From the NCBI RefSeq assembly GCF_002865645.1, contig NW_020194546.1:124001-188000 (forward strand): a DNA stretch of 64,000 bases, written 5' to 3'. The DNA is from Hyaloscypha bicolor E. Taxonomy: Eukaryota; Ascomycota; Leotiomycetes; Helotiales; Hyaloscyphaceae. The notes beneath the pieces are model-generated. The model was not told the DNA's origin. It saw only the letters and a program-made list of their open reading frames with translations, and searched no databases. Shown piece by piece: positions 34,985-45,954 of this stretch (position 1 is its first letter; each line of letters starts with the position of its first letter). Made by a program: the position numbers and the translations under genes.

Positions 34985-37900
34985 ATGTTGACAACTATGG
35001 CTCCAGTTGCCCCAGAGCAGGTAAGCACGCAATCAATCACGGGGAAGAGGACCTCACCTCTTGCGGCAACAGCCAGTTCTGGGTGATTCTGACAATATTG
35101 CAGCTCTGGACCGCCGTCACGGCCATTCGCTATGCTTTTCCTGCCGTGATCTTTCTCTACTTCATTGCTGCTCTCGCCATCACTGTTTGCACCTTGCAAA
35201 CACAACGACTCAGAATCAAGGATGAGCACGTTCGCCGTGATGTTATCCTCGGACTGATTTTTGGTGTCACTGTTGCCTATGTACGTCCCCAGTGCCTCAC
35301 AAGAGGGCAAAAATGCTTCCTCGGCCGCCTCTTGGCAGAAGACGGGCTCTGCTGACTTTAAGCAGCTCATTGAAGTCTTCACGGTCGTGATCAGAGTGAT
35401 TCTCGACCGTGGCTGGGATCCAGGACAAGATCGTATGGTAAGTTTGTGCCAGAACCTCCCTTGAGAGCCATTGCTTGCTTGGTATAATCTCGTCGAAAGG
35501 TGATTTTGATGGCTTTGTAGGTCTATCTCATCGCCTCCACGATTGCTTTCTGCGCCCAAGCCCTTGCTTTGACGGACAGCAAATTTCCCGTTTGGTACCC
35601 GTACTACGGAACTTGGTTCTTCGGATTTGTTGTCGAGTTGATCTTGGCCGTGGTTCCGAACGTCTTCAGACCTCCGAAGTCCCCATTCGACTATGCTGCC
35701 ATTGTCATACAAGGCTTGAGAATCTGTATCTTCACCATCCTCCCATCCTTGTACTTTGGTTTGCGCAACGACAGGAAGGAGTATGACAACTGTGATGCTG
35801 AACGTCAAACCCTCTTGGCAAAGAAGCTTGCCCCAAAAGCATCGAGCTCGGATAATACCACAGCCAACGGAAACGGAAACGGATATGGGGCCACGACAGA
35901 TGCAAATGCTCAAGAATCAGACACAGCAGACAATGCCAGTGATGCGGGTTCCGAGGATTCGTGGCTTGCAGAACAACGAAAAGCACAGGAAATGATCGAT
36001 AAGCGCTTGCAGCAGGATGGGAATTGGTTCACATATGCCAAAGGTTTCACTGTGAGTTCACATCATGGACCTGGAGAATGGACAGCCGCTAATACTTGAT
36101 TTAGGTATTTCTTCCGTACCTGTGGCCATTCCACAACAAAGGTCTGCAGTTTCGGGCAGTGCTTGTTGGTTTCTGCTTATTAGCTTCCAATGCCTTGAAT
36201 GTTCTTGTTCCCAATCAAATGGGCGTCATGATCGATAGTCTGACAAAGTATGCCCAAGGAGGTACGTTTTCGAGACCAATTGTGAAAGCAAAGCTGACGC
36301 CTTTCAGATTCGGAGAGCAACATTTGGCTTCCGGTCGTTGTCTACACTGTGCTGCGTTTTGTAAGCGGCGGTGCATGCATTGGTTGGATTCGCAGATGGT
36401 TGTGGATCCCATTGGAACAATATTCGTACGACGCGCTCAGCACAGCTTCTCATGCACACTTGATGAGCCTTTCGTCGGATTTCCACGACAACAAGACCAG
36501 TTCAGACCTCAGCCAGGCTGTGCATGGCGGCAGATCCGTTGCAGATTTGCTCGAGACGGTCTGTTTCCAGGTTATCCCCATGTTCATCGATCTTGCGATA
36601 GCATTTGCCTACTTGTGGAGCTTATTTGGTCCCTACATGGGACTCATGATGGCCGCTACGGTAATCTCATACCTTTACATTACGACTAAATTGTACGCTC
36701 GGCGAGCCTCAAAGAGACGTGACTACATAACTATCTACCGAAAGGAGTGGACAATCGGTCAGCAATCGCTCGATGGTTGGAGCACCGCAAGTGTACTTAT
36801 CTTGGATTCTATTTTCTCGGTCAATGCTGACGATTGGTAGCTTTTCAACATGATTCCGTACGAAAGACATAGATATGCTTGTGGTAAGTTCTCTGTGCAA
36901 CCTCTCTCAACTCCTGCTAAACGCTTCTCAAGCTGTCAAGGACCATATGAAAGCCAAACGAACTTACGAAATGTCCTCACAAGCAATTAGTGCCGCCCAA
37001 GGACTGGTCATGACTCTCGGCTTGCTGGGAGCTCTGTGGCTTGGCGTTTACCAAGTTGCATACGGCCGCAAGTCAGTCGGAAAGTTCACCACTTTGTTGG
37101 TGTACTGGGCTCAATTGCAAAGTGAGTGTTCTCTCAATCACCGGAATTCTCATGCTGATTATTGCAGGTCCCCTGATCTTCTTCAGTTCCATGTACAGAC
37201 AGATATCCTACAGCCTAATGGATGCCGAGCGTTTGCTTGAGCTCTTCCAGACAAAGCCAACAGTCACTGACATGCCAAATGCGAAGCCGCTCAAGTTAGG
37301 CCAAGGTCTTGTCAAATTTGACCGAGTCTCTTTCGCATATGATGAGCGCAAGCCAACTTTGAAGAATGTCAGTTTCGTTGTTCCCCCCGGAAAGACTGTC
37401 GCTCTCGTTGGTGAGACAGGAGGTGGCAAATCGACCATCCTCAAACTGATTGACCGATTCTACGATGTCAAGTCGGGAAGTATCTCGATTGATTCTCAAG
37501 ACATTCGTGATGTTTGCCTCGAGAGGTAGGCCATTCTATTCGATAGAGTTGACAAGCAAAGCTGACCTGCAATTCAGTCTTCGTGGGAAGATTGGTGTTG
37601 TACCACAAGATCCGATGCTTTTCAACGACTCGATCATGAACAACATTCGCTACGCTCGTATCACTGCAAGCGACAAGGAAGTATACGAGGCATGCAAGGC
37701 AGCCGCTGTTCATGAGAAGATCATGTCTTTCCCAGATGGTACGTTCCGCTGCTTCCTTTCGAATTAATCATTCAGCTGACTTTATGATTACTAGGTTACA
37801 ACTCGAAGGTTGGCGATCGTGGCGTGTAAGTGTTATTGTTTCCAATCCTCTATTGCTTTGCTAACATATTTGAAGTAAGCTGTCCGGTGGTGAGAAGCAG

Positions 37901-38592
37901 CGTGTTGCCATTGCCCGTGCTATCTTGAAGCAACCTGAAATCATTCTTCTGGATGAAGCTACCAGCGCTGTCGATACCGAGACCGAGCAACTGATTCAAG
38001 AAGGTTTCAAGACTTTGTGCAATGGCCGGACCACCTTCATTGTTGCGTACGTCATCTCGGATAGACTCCTGACATGTGGAATATGCTAACATGTTGACAG
38101 TCATCGACTTTCGACTATCATGAAAGCTGATCACATCTTGGTTGTCATGAACGGAGAAATCGTTGAAGGAGGGTCGCATGATGAGCTGGTTCACAAGAAG
38201 GGCAAATATCATGACTTGTGGTCAAAACAAATCTTGGTGAAGCCTGCTGTTGACCGTTCCAGATCTCAAAGCCCGAAGAAGCGAGACACGCACATTATCA
38301 ACGATCTCACTCCCAACCGTCAAAAAGTTGAGTTGGCCAAGGCTTTGAAGAATACTCCGCATGATGAAACCTGTCAGTCCAACCAGCAGAAGCCGAGTGA
38401 TACTCAGACATCAGATGAGGGACCAGAGGGACCGAACCAAGATCCATGCAATATTGAGCAAGGAACGAAGCCAGCCCCGGACACAAAGTCTGGACCTGGC
38501 CACCAACGTGAGGTAAGTGCAGAGCGAAGTTGAAGGAAAAAGTTTGTCCATTGCAGAGCAGAATCTTGAACATCAAGTCTGCTAGAAATTGA
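34985..38592 (+). CDS. Half-size ABC transporter, vacuolar heavy-metal tolerance (HMT1) type
   Basis: Fourteen exons join in frame to 948 residues from ATG 34997, or 952 from the in-frame ATG at 34985: 34997-35020, 35104-35280, 35366-35437, 35521-36051, 36105-36261, 36308-36792, 36841-36883, 36933-37121, 37168-37525, 37578-37738, 37795-37825, 37876-38046, 38101-38512, 38557-38592. Residues 1-180 are an extra N-terminal membrane domain (TMD0), then a polar linker and a six-helix ABC domain. The nucleotide-binding domain has Walker [10 protein letters not shown] (about 641), LSGGEKQR (about 745), Walker [10 protein letters not shown] and HRLST. S. pombe HMT1 and relatives move metal- or glutathione-linked thiols into the vacuole. 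The exact start and the last exon are uncertain; splicing to 38752 instead would append the PAM2-bearing frame of the next gene. Confidence 0.9.
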
Positions 38593-38727
38593 TGCGCTGC
38601 GACACGTGCAAAGGCTCTCATTTCAAGTCAAGACCCACAGTGTGGAATACATTCGAACATGATCTTTCAAAATTGACTTGCTGCTTGTTGCTTGACAGTG
38701 TCCACGTTCATTTGTTTTTCTTATATA

Positions 38728-39542
38728 ATGACCACGCCTAACACTTTCAAGGGTTCGAAACTGAAGCCAGATGCCCCCGAGTTCGTTCCTACCCAAATGA
38801 AGACCACTGCTTCCGACCCTGCGAAGCTGAATCTCAAAGAAGCTGCAAAGGCACAAAAGAAGAGAGACAGAGAGGAGCGGAAGGCGGCAAGCTTGGCGAA
38901 GAAGGCTGGCAAGAAGATAGCAATGAATCTTGACCATCCAGATGGTGAGTTTCTCGGCCGTCGTTAACATGGTTCTCTGCTGATCAGCCGCTTGTAGCCT
39001 TGACCGCCGATGAGTCGAGCCCTCTTGCTCAGATGGATGGCCAAATGACCGAAGGCGAGGCCTCCGCCGCCGACAAACCCAAGCCCAAGCGATCCCGCTT
39101 GTCCAGAAGACATTTAGCAAAGACTGAGCCAGGAAATCGAACAATTGTGTCTCATGATGGCCAGCAAGACTCGGACTTGACTGCAGTCAGCTCAGGTGAA
39201 GGACAACCACTGCTTGCAACCTCCGCCATGGTGAGATATTTCCCACAATTTTACTTCCTTTGCTTATACCAATACCAGCATCGTCGAGTTTCGGCTCCAA
39301 GTGATCCCCCCTCTACAACTCAAGAATCTCGTGCTAATAATCGTCGCCGCAATCGACACTGGCGAATGAAGAACAGGGGTGGTGAGAGTCATGGATCTGC
39401 CAACGCATCAGGAACCGCTTCTTCAGCAGAAGCTTCCTCCGACAGTCATCCTGTTCCAGTCCCTCCCAATCCGACTCCTGTTCCTGGAAGAAACCGGGGT
39501 AGTGAGAACACGCCGAATCCTGCAATCAAGCCAACGGTTTGA
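38728..39542 (+). CDS. Small basic protein with a PAM2 (poly(A)-binding protein interaction) motif
   Basis: Exons 38728-38944, 38998-39230 and 39279-39542 give 237 residues. Residues 10-21 (KLKPDAPEFVPT) match the PAM2 consensus L-x-P-x-A-x-E-F-x-P, which binds the MLLE domain of Pab1. A Lys/Glu/Ala coiled-coil-like helix follows (KEAAKAQKKRDREERKAASL), then a disordered Ser/Pro/Arg-rich tail. The second intron (48 bases) is a multiple of three without stop, so it may be retained. The gene starts only 135 bases after the ABC transporter stop, and its frame can be joined in phase to the ABC gene. It is either an independent PAM2 protein or a 3' part of that gene. Confidence 0.6.
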
Positions 39543-40321
39543 GCCCTGAGCCGACATCAATGAATGCCATTCCTCCATTGATTTTCACGGGATCGCTAGT
39601 CGGCTTCGACTTATCCATGACCTATTCGACCACGATTATCTTACGACTGTCTACTATTTGGGATGGTTTGACACAGTCAACCTTGACCTTCCATACCTAT
39701 CCATACATTCGATGATTATGATAGACGACTTTGCTTTCTTACTACAAAATTGGTTCTGGGATGTAATATGGGGTCATGGCTGGTGTGGAAAAATTGATAG
39801 ATAGGTGGGTAAAATTGTGGTTCAGCAAGCATGCATGGCGCACTACTAGATGTAATGGGTTTGTTATCAGAACAGGGCATAATATCGGGTATTGTTATGC
39901 TTATGTTGGGGACGGAGGCCATCAGGCGTTAGACAAAATTCAAAATTCTCCTCTTTTATGTTTCTTGCTCGAACTCAAGCCAAGATTCAAGCAAGTCCTC
40001 CACTTCCAGACGAGTCCCAGGACGTCAAGGCAGATAGATACCTGCAACGGCAACACTTCACAGATGGTATCAATCAGCACTTGTGTCTTATCACTTTGAA
40101 AGATACTTTCTTGACGATGGACCAACGAAATCTCTTCTAATTTTTATTTTGAATTGGGGAGAAAATCACATGATGCACTTGGCCCAAGACGCTAGCCGAG
40201 AACCCAACGATAGATTCGTTAGCCTTCTCCCCACTTCCTTTCACCTCAAACCATATTCTCACATCCATTCGTTCTACTACACCTGTAAACATCTCACCGA
40301 ACGGTGAAACCTTCACTCAAA
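39543..40321. other. Intergenic
   Basis: No gene recognised. It holds the 3' region of the PAM2 gene and the SGT2 promoter; the final 90 bases are C-rich, as in a leader. Confidence 0.45.
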
Positions 40322-41480
40322 ATGGCAACCACTAAGCAACGCCTCGCTCTCTCAATAATTGATTTCCTGACCACCTCCCTCACCGACGGAACTCTGACCG
40401 AAGAAGACCGTGACTCCATCGACGTGGCCACCACCTGTATTTCCGAGTCTTTCAAAGTAGACCCAACCGACTCGACACCGAAAGACACACAATCCCTCCT
40501 CCAAATCTACAGCGTCTACGAAAAGCTCAAATCTAAGGCCCCGGGTGCCTCCACAACCACTGCTCCCGCCGTTCCAGCTGCCCCTTCAGCTCCAACTGAA
40601 GCCCAAAAAGCTGAAGCCGAATCTTTGAAGAGCCAAGGCAATGCAGCAATGGCGCAAAAAGACTACCCAAAGGCTATCTCCCTCTACTCCCAAGCTCTAG
40701 CCCTCGTCCCAGGAAACCCTATCTTCCTCTCCAACCGCGCAGCCGCATACTCGGCTTCCAAAGACCACACATCTGCAAAGGCAGATGCCGAAGCTGCCGT
40801 TGCCGCAGACCCGAAATACACAAAGGCCTGGTCCCGTCTCGGCCTTGCGCGGTTCGCGCTTGGCGATGCGAAAGGTAGCATGGAGGCTTACTCCAAGGGA
40901 ATTGAGTACGAGGGTAATGGTGGTTCGGACGCTATGAAGAAGGGCTTCGAGACGGCTAAGAAGCGGGTCGCTGAGCTGGAAGGCGAGGGCGAGGACGAGG
41001 ACGAGGACGACGAGATGACAGACCGTGGAGCACCTGGTATGGGGGCGGGCGGAATGCCGGATCTGAGTGCCCTTGCTGGCATGTTTGGTGGCGGTGGAGC
41101 GGGAGGTGCGGGTGGGGGAATGCCGGATCTGAGCAGCATTATGAGTAACCCGATGTTTGCTTCTATGGCACAGAATCTGATGAGCAACCCGGATATGATG
41201 AATAACCTCATGTCGAACCCGCGGATTAGGGATATGGCGAATCAGTTTGGCGCTGGTGGTGCCGGTGCCGGTGCCGGTGCCGGTGCTGGAGGGGAAGGAG
41301 GACGAGGTGCCGGTGGTGGGATGCCGGATTTGAGTAGCTTGATGAGCGATCCTAGTATTGCCGAGATGTGAGTCCCATACTCTTATTTTTGATTTAAAGG
41401 GGTGAGAGCTGACATGAAATAGGGCAAGAAACATGATGGGAGGCGCAGGACGTGGAGCTGGACGTGGGGCCGGGCAGTAG
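40322..41480 (+). CDS. SGT2: SGT2/SGTA co-chaperone
   Basis: Exons 40322-41367 and 41423-41480 give 367 residues. Residues 1-70 form the dimerisation domain (QRLALSIIDFLTTSLTDGTL) that binds Get4-Get5. Three TPR repeats at about 100-215 (SLKSQGNAAMAQKDYPKAIS, NPIFLSNRAAAYSASKDH, KYTKAWSRLGLARFALGD) bind Hsp70/Hsp90 tails. The C-terminal part is Gly/Met/Asn-rich with repeated MPDLSSLMSDP-like blocks and an NPMFASMAQNLMSNPDMM stretch that holds tail-anchor helices. The protein hands tail-anchored proteins to the GET pathway in the cytosol. An ATG at 40304 lies six codons upstream in frame; 40322 fits the family N-terminus. Gly-Ala repeats near 41260 come from GGTGCC runs. Confidence 0.95.
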
Positions 41481-41945
41481 TTTCTTTCCTCCCTAGACAG
41501 CCTGCGTGATACCAAGTTTTTGCATGCTTCTTTTTGTGTTTCAGCACGGCAGGATAGAGCAAAAGCCAATAAGACATTTCGGATTTTCTCCCTGATCTTT
41601 GAGCGTATTGCTATATCACGGGAGATGAAGTTTGTAGAAAGATACTTCTAAGCTGAAGGTCGATTTGATAGACCGCGTCTCCCTAATCAGCGTTCAAACG
41701 CCATGCGAGTTTATAAGTTGTTCACTAATTCAGATGTTGGCTCTGGTCCGCGGCTTGAGAGAATCAAATGAGAGCTTTTATCGTGTGAGGAGAAGGCCTC
41801 TCTCCGCTGAGGTCCTCCTTCTGTAGTTCATGGAGCTCGAACATCCCTCCTAATCGCCTGGGATGATTTCAACCTAGTGGATGTCAATTCCTTCACTGCG
41901 TTTCTCCACTTATAGCACTCTATCTTCAATATCCTCCATCCCAAC
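41481..41945. other. Convergent intergenic region
   Basis: 465 bases between SGT2 and the end of the next minus-strand gene; no coding signal. Confidence 0.45.
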
Positions 41946-43064
41946 TCAATCCAACTCAAATCTCACTTTCTTCTTCTTTCTAGTGACCATTAAGTGAGAA
42001 TTTTCCTTTTCATCACAAGGAGCTTCCTTCCTCTTCCCCTTCCCCTTCCCCCCTTCCCCGTCCGGAACGTCATACCCCGCAACCAAATCCCCATATTCCC
42101 CTTCTCTTAGCCATCTCCACGCCGTTGCCTTATCATCCCTCCCCCTCCACCTCTCCTCAAACTCCGTATAGCCCAAAATATCCTCCACGCCATCCGTCCC
42201 AATTACATGCGCCGCGAAGACCACATCCCAGCTCTCCCTCACCTCCCGACAATCCTCATCCATCAAAAGGTGAAACATCTCCCACACATTCTCGTCCCTC
42301 ATCCTGGAAAACCGGTCCGGGTAGCGCATACGCTCGCATTTTTTGCAGGTGCATTGAGAGGCGATCAATTCTTCCGCCAGACCCTTCAAAAAGCCATCGG
42401 ACATAAGGGCGGGATTCAGACCTCTCCATTCTCGCATTCCCGCCCGAGTTCTTCGGAGTTGGGAGACGGGGCGGCGAATCTCTCGAGGGATTTCCATCGC
42501 GTTTATCTCCTTTTTCTTCCTTTCGACGTATTTTTTGAAGCCGCCTCGGAGAGCGATTTCGTCCAATATGTGGACGACGTAGTCTGCTAGCAGGTCGTAC
42601 AGCCGTTCGCGTTTGGCTCGTCGTGTGTGGATGGGAGGGTAAGGGATGCGGCCGTCGTAGGTTAGGAGTCCTGTGCGGGGGGAGTAGGTGAAGTGGTGCT
42701 TCCCGGCGTGGAAGAAGGCGAGTTTGGCTTTGTTGAGGGGGGTCAGGGGGAGGATTTGGAGGGGCTTGAAGCCGGGCTCCTGTGATATTAGGATTGGGTG
42801 GGAGGCTGTGGCTTTCGAACAGTTTGGCGGACAGAATGGCGAGGCGGTGGGGAGGGATTGTGAAGCTGTGGTTTGTTGGGTGGATTTCGGAAGTCCCTGA
42901 GGCTGTGTTGGGCTTGAGGGTTTCTCTTTGGTGGAGGGTCTTGATGGAAGTGGGGAGTTTGGTGGACAAGTTGGTGATTCTGTAGGAAGAGGCTGTGAGT
43001 GAGTTTTTGGTCGGGCTGATATCAGAGGTCCCTGAAGAGGTTCCGGGCTTGAGGGGTTGTCCAT
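41946..43064 (-). CDS. Unrecognised 372-residue protein with Pro-rich N-terminus
   Basis: A single exon encodes 372 residues. The first 85 are proline/serine-rich and contain two copies of one unit (QGPLISARPKTHSQPLPTES and QGLPKSTQQTTASQSLPTAS). A compact domain follows, with NKAKLAFFHAGKHHFTYSPR, ERLYDLLADYVVHILDEIAL, a Cys pair CTCKKCERMRYPDRFSRMRD, and VWEMFHLLMDEDCREVRESW. The tail is Lys-rich (RKKKKVRFELD). Codon use and the mid-section argue for a real gene. I do not recognise the family. The CxCxxC pattern might bind metal, but that is a guess. A second long minus frame in the same place is a shadow. Confidence 0.7.
   Translation of the reverse strand: MDNPSSPEPLQGPLISARPKTHSQPLPTESPTCPPNSPLPSRPSTKEKPSSPTQPQGLPKSTQQTTASQSLPTASPFCPPNCSKATASHPILISQEPGFKPLQILPLTPLNKAKLAFFHAGKHHFTYSPRTGLLTYDGRIPYPPIHTRRAKRERLYDLLADYVVHILDEIALRGGFKKYVERKKKEINAMEIPREIRRPVSQLRRTRAGMREWRGLNPALMSDGFLKGLAEELIASQCTCKKCERMRYPDRFSRMRDENVWEMFHLLMDEDCREVRESWDVVFAAHVIGTDGVEDILGYTEFEERWRGRDDKATAWRWLREGEYGDLVAGYDVPDGEGGKGKGKRKEAPCDEKENSHLMVTRKKKKVRFELD
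42820..43057 (+). repeat. Two-copy internal repeat in the Pro-rich coding region
   Basis: About 98 bases at 42820-42920 recur at 42958-43057, each from GTTTGG(C/T)GGACA to GTCCCTGA and GGGCTTGAGGG. On the coding (minus) strand they encode the duplicated Pro/Ser unit at the N-terminus of the 372-residue protein. Confidence 0.75.
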
Positions 43065-43400
43065 GTTGCAAGTTTCCCGACGAAGGTTCTTGTGTGGTTG
43101 TTGTGGTGGAATGAAGTTTGAGAGTTTTGGTGAAGGAATGAAAGAGATTGTGGAGAATTTGATGGAGTTCTCATTTGGAGGGGAGGGAGGTGGTAGTCAA
43201 TATCCAAATACCGCCTGCCGAAAAAGGGGGAACCGAACTTTCGGGGTCCAGTTCAGATCGCAACGGTACCAAACTTCGATTTCCATGTCTTCCCCTTCCC
43301 TTCACCAATATAAGAACATCAAAATTTCCTGCGGAAATGAGGAGCTTCCTTTCCATTTTTCATCTCGTTATTCTCTTCAAACCGTTCGCTCAAACAAATC

Positions 43401-43904
43401 ATGTCTTCTTCCGACCTCGACATTTCGTCTCGCAGACAAGATAATCTTACAAACGCGGATTTAATAAGAATAATTGGGAAAACCGTTCTCAAGCACTTCA
43501 AAAATTCGAAATTATACTCTGCTCTCTCGAACATTGGAAGAGGTAGGAGCTCGATCTGTAGTCGGAGCGCTTTCAAAGTACCACGAGCTGTGTATAGGAT
43601 AGAGGAAGAAGAAGAAATGTCAAGATCAAGGCAGGAAGGAAGGGGAACTTGGGGACTAAATCTCGTTGGCATGTTTCTTGCTAAGTTTAAATTCTGGGGA
43701 GAGGATGGAGGGGTAGATATGGAGGAGGACACGGAGCTCCACGATGGTGATGAGCTGAGTGAGGATGACATGAGTGAACAAGAAGGGCAGGGGTTCAGCT
43801 GTGATGAATACTGTCGCGTCATCACACCGACAATCCATCTGAATCGACTGGCAAACGCATACCATTATGTTCCCCCTATCTCCAACGATAGGAACCTGGC
43901 CTAG
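43401..43904 (+). CDS. Small hypothetical protein
   Basis: A single open frame of 167 residues, divergent from the gene at 41946-43064. It has a helical N-terminus (DLIRIIGKTVLKHFKNSKLY), an acidic run (EEEEEMSRSRQ) and an acidic C-terminal half (DMEEDTELHDGDELSEDDMS). No family recognised. A minus-strand frame of equal size (43319-43825) overlaps but is low-complexity Ser-rich, so the plus frame is preferred. Confidence 0.4.
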   Translation: MSSSDLDISSRRQDNLTNADLIRIIGKTVLKHFKNSKLYSALSNIGRGRSSICSRSAFKVPRAVYRIEEEEEMSRSRQEGRGTWGLNLVGMFLAKFKFWGEDGGVDMEEDTELHDGDELSEDDMSEQEGQGFSCDEYCRVITPTIHLNRLANAYHYVPPISNDRNLA

Positions 43905-44044
43905 TCACTCGAATAGAACGGACTTCACTATTTTCTTATCCAGATACTCGCTGACTTTTCAACCCGTGAAGATCACAAAAGAGGATAAAATCGCGTACCG
44001 GATCAAAAGGAATAGATGTTGGCTTGAGTCATGATATTATTTCT

Positions 44045-45526
44045 CTATCCTTTCGCAGCTCCACACTTAAACAATGCTATGTCACCATCCTCAATGACGT
44101 AGTCCTTGCCCTTCGTCAAGATCTTCCCTTTCGCCTTGACCTCTGCTTCGTCGCCTAGCTCCTTGAGAACTGCGAAGTTGTATATGATGGCTTGAATGAA
44201 AGTTTTCTCGAAATCACCATGAATGACACCTGCAGCCTGTGGCGCCTTGGTACCATTTCTGATCGTCCATTGTCGGACTTCGTCTGTGCCGGTTGTGAAG
44301 AAGCTGCCCAAGTTAAGGACTTTTCGCATCGTGGTGATGATCTTGGGTAAAGCCGAGTCGACACCGAGGGTCTTGAGCTCAGCGGCTACTTCTTCTTCGG
44401 TCTCAAATCGAGTAAGACGCTCCTCGAGGCAAATGGAAATTGGCAGGATAGGGTCTCCAGCAGCGTTCTCCTTGATCCATTCCATGACCTTTCCGAGATG
44501 CTTGTTCTTCTTTCGGATATAGTCCTTCTCGCTCAAGTTTATAAGGTAGACAACAGGTTTGGCGGTTAGTAGGAAGAGAGGGTTGATGAACTCGACCTGG
44601 AAATTTTGTCAGTGACTGTTATGAATTATATAATCCAGAACAGATATGTAATTTCAGAATAGATCAGAACGGGTTTCGTATCTCATAATGCTCTCTGCGT
44701 TTATAGTGAGGCATTCGACGAGCTGGGATTATCAGGCCTCTTGGCCTTTTGTCATCATAAAAGGGTGTCGTAGGAATAAGAGAGAAGATCGTGTACATAC
44801 CTCCTTTGCTGACCAGTCTCCTTTCCGGACGTCACCACCTCCTTGTAGCAGAGCCAAGACCTTTTCGACACAAGCTTCTTCCTCCTTAAGCTTCTTCATC
44901 TCGAGACTTTGACCACCTCTCCGAGTCAGCTTCTTCAAGTTTTCAAGAGCCTTCTCGGTGAACTCGATGTCCTTGATTCGTAACTCTTCACTGATGATGG
45001 TCAAATCTCGGACAGGGTCGACATCTCCCTCAATATGAATGATCTCTGCATCATCGAAGCAACGCACGACTTGAAAAATGGCATCGACAGCACGGATATG
45101 TGACAAGAAGGCGTTTCCCAGACCAGCACCAGTCGAAGCGCCTCGGGTCAAGCCAGCAATATCGTAGATGGTAAGATGGGCGGGGACTCTGGATTTTGGT
45201 TGGTACTTTTCGCAAAGCCAGTCGTATCTCTCGTCAGGTACGATGACTCGGGATTCTTCAGGGTCAATAGTCGCGAAGGGGAAGTTCTGAGCTTGTCAGC
45301 AACATCCAATAGGAGATAGAGAATTTCCTTACGGCAGGGTTTCCAAGGTGACATTTGGTGATAGCTTGGAAGAGTGTGGATTTCCCCACGTTGGCAAGAC
45401 CGACCTGAAAATTGTAAGTATTTGGCAGAGATTAACAGCAGAGCAGCATACAATTCCACTCTTCAAATTATTACCAGGCCTGCCCAGCAGGATCTTCTCC
45501 TCCTTTGCCGCTTTCTTGGGGGGCAT
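44045..45526 (-). CDS. OLA1: OLA1/YchF-family ATPase
   Basis: Exons 45526-45452, 45404-45333, 45286-44801 and 44596-44045 give 394 residues, the length of human OLA1. G1 is GLANVGKST (27-35), G3 is DIAGL at D91, and the nucleotide-base motif is NLSEKD rather than NKxD, which in this family favours ATP over GTP. LTRGASTGAGLGNAFLSHIR follows G3, and the coiled-coil insert and C-terminal TGS-like domain (RQWTIRNGTKAPQAAGVIHG) are complete. YchF/OLA1 proteins bind ribosomes and affect stress translation. The start at MPPKKAAKEEKILLGRPGNN matches the family. The frame is open without stop for 108 more codons, to an ATG at 45850, with a presequence-like composition. Intron 3 is long (204 bases). 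Confidence 0.95.
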
Positions 45527-45954
45527 CTTCTTTGCGTATGTTCGACTGGTTGCGAGGAAGGCCGTGCAACTAAACAGGCCTTGATTGTTGGTCGCAGTTC
45601 TTGCCGCTGACCGTTGAAATGGGGTTGAAAGAGAAGAGAAGAGGCGCTGAGCACCGAAGGTAGACGTCGTGACGGTGGGCAACAGCCTTGTGCGTTTGAG
45701 GGTGGTGTAAACCTCTCCCTGCGCAGTTTTGTGCGACGAATGAAATTCGCTGGACGATTTTGCAGCTGGAGGTGCGATGTGCAGACTGTCACGTGAGATC
45801 GGCACTAAATGCGCCGAGATTCCTGAGGATATGACTTCACAGGGGGGCATTCAGACGAAGAAGCAATACAGTCTCATTTAAACCTGACACTTTCCCCAAG
45901 CTGCAGACGACCACAACCCACCAATTTGACCTTGATACACTGCAACTCCCCAAG

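Noticed and set aside
43319..43825. 168-codon minus-strand frame
   Set aside because: Ser/Leu-rich low complexity; the plus-strand frame at 43401-43904 looks more like a protein.
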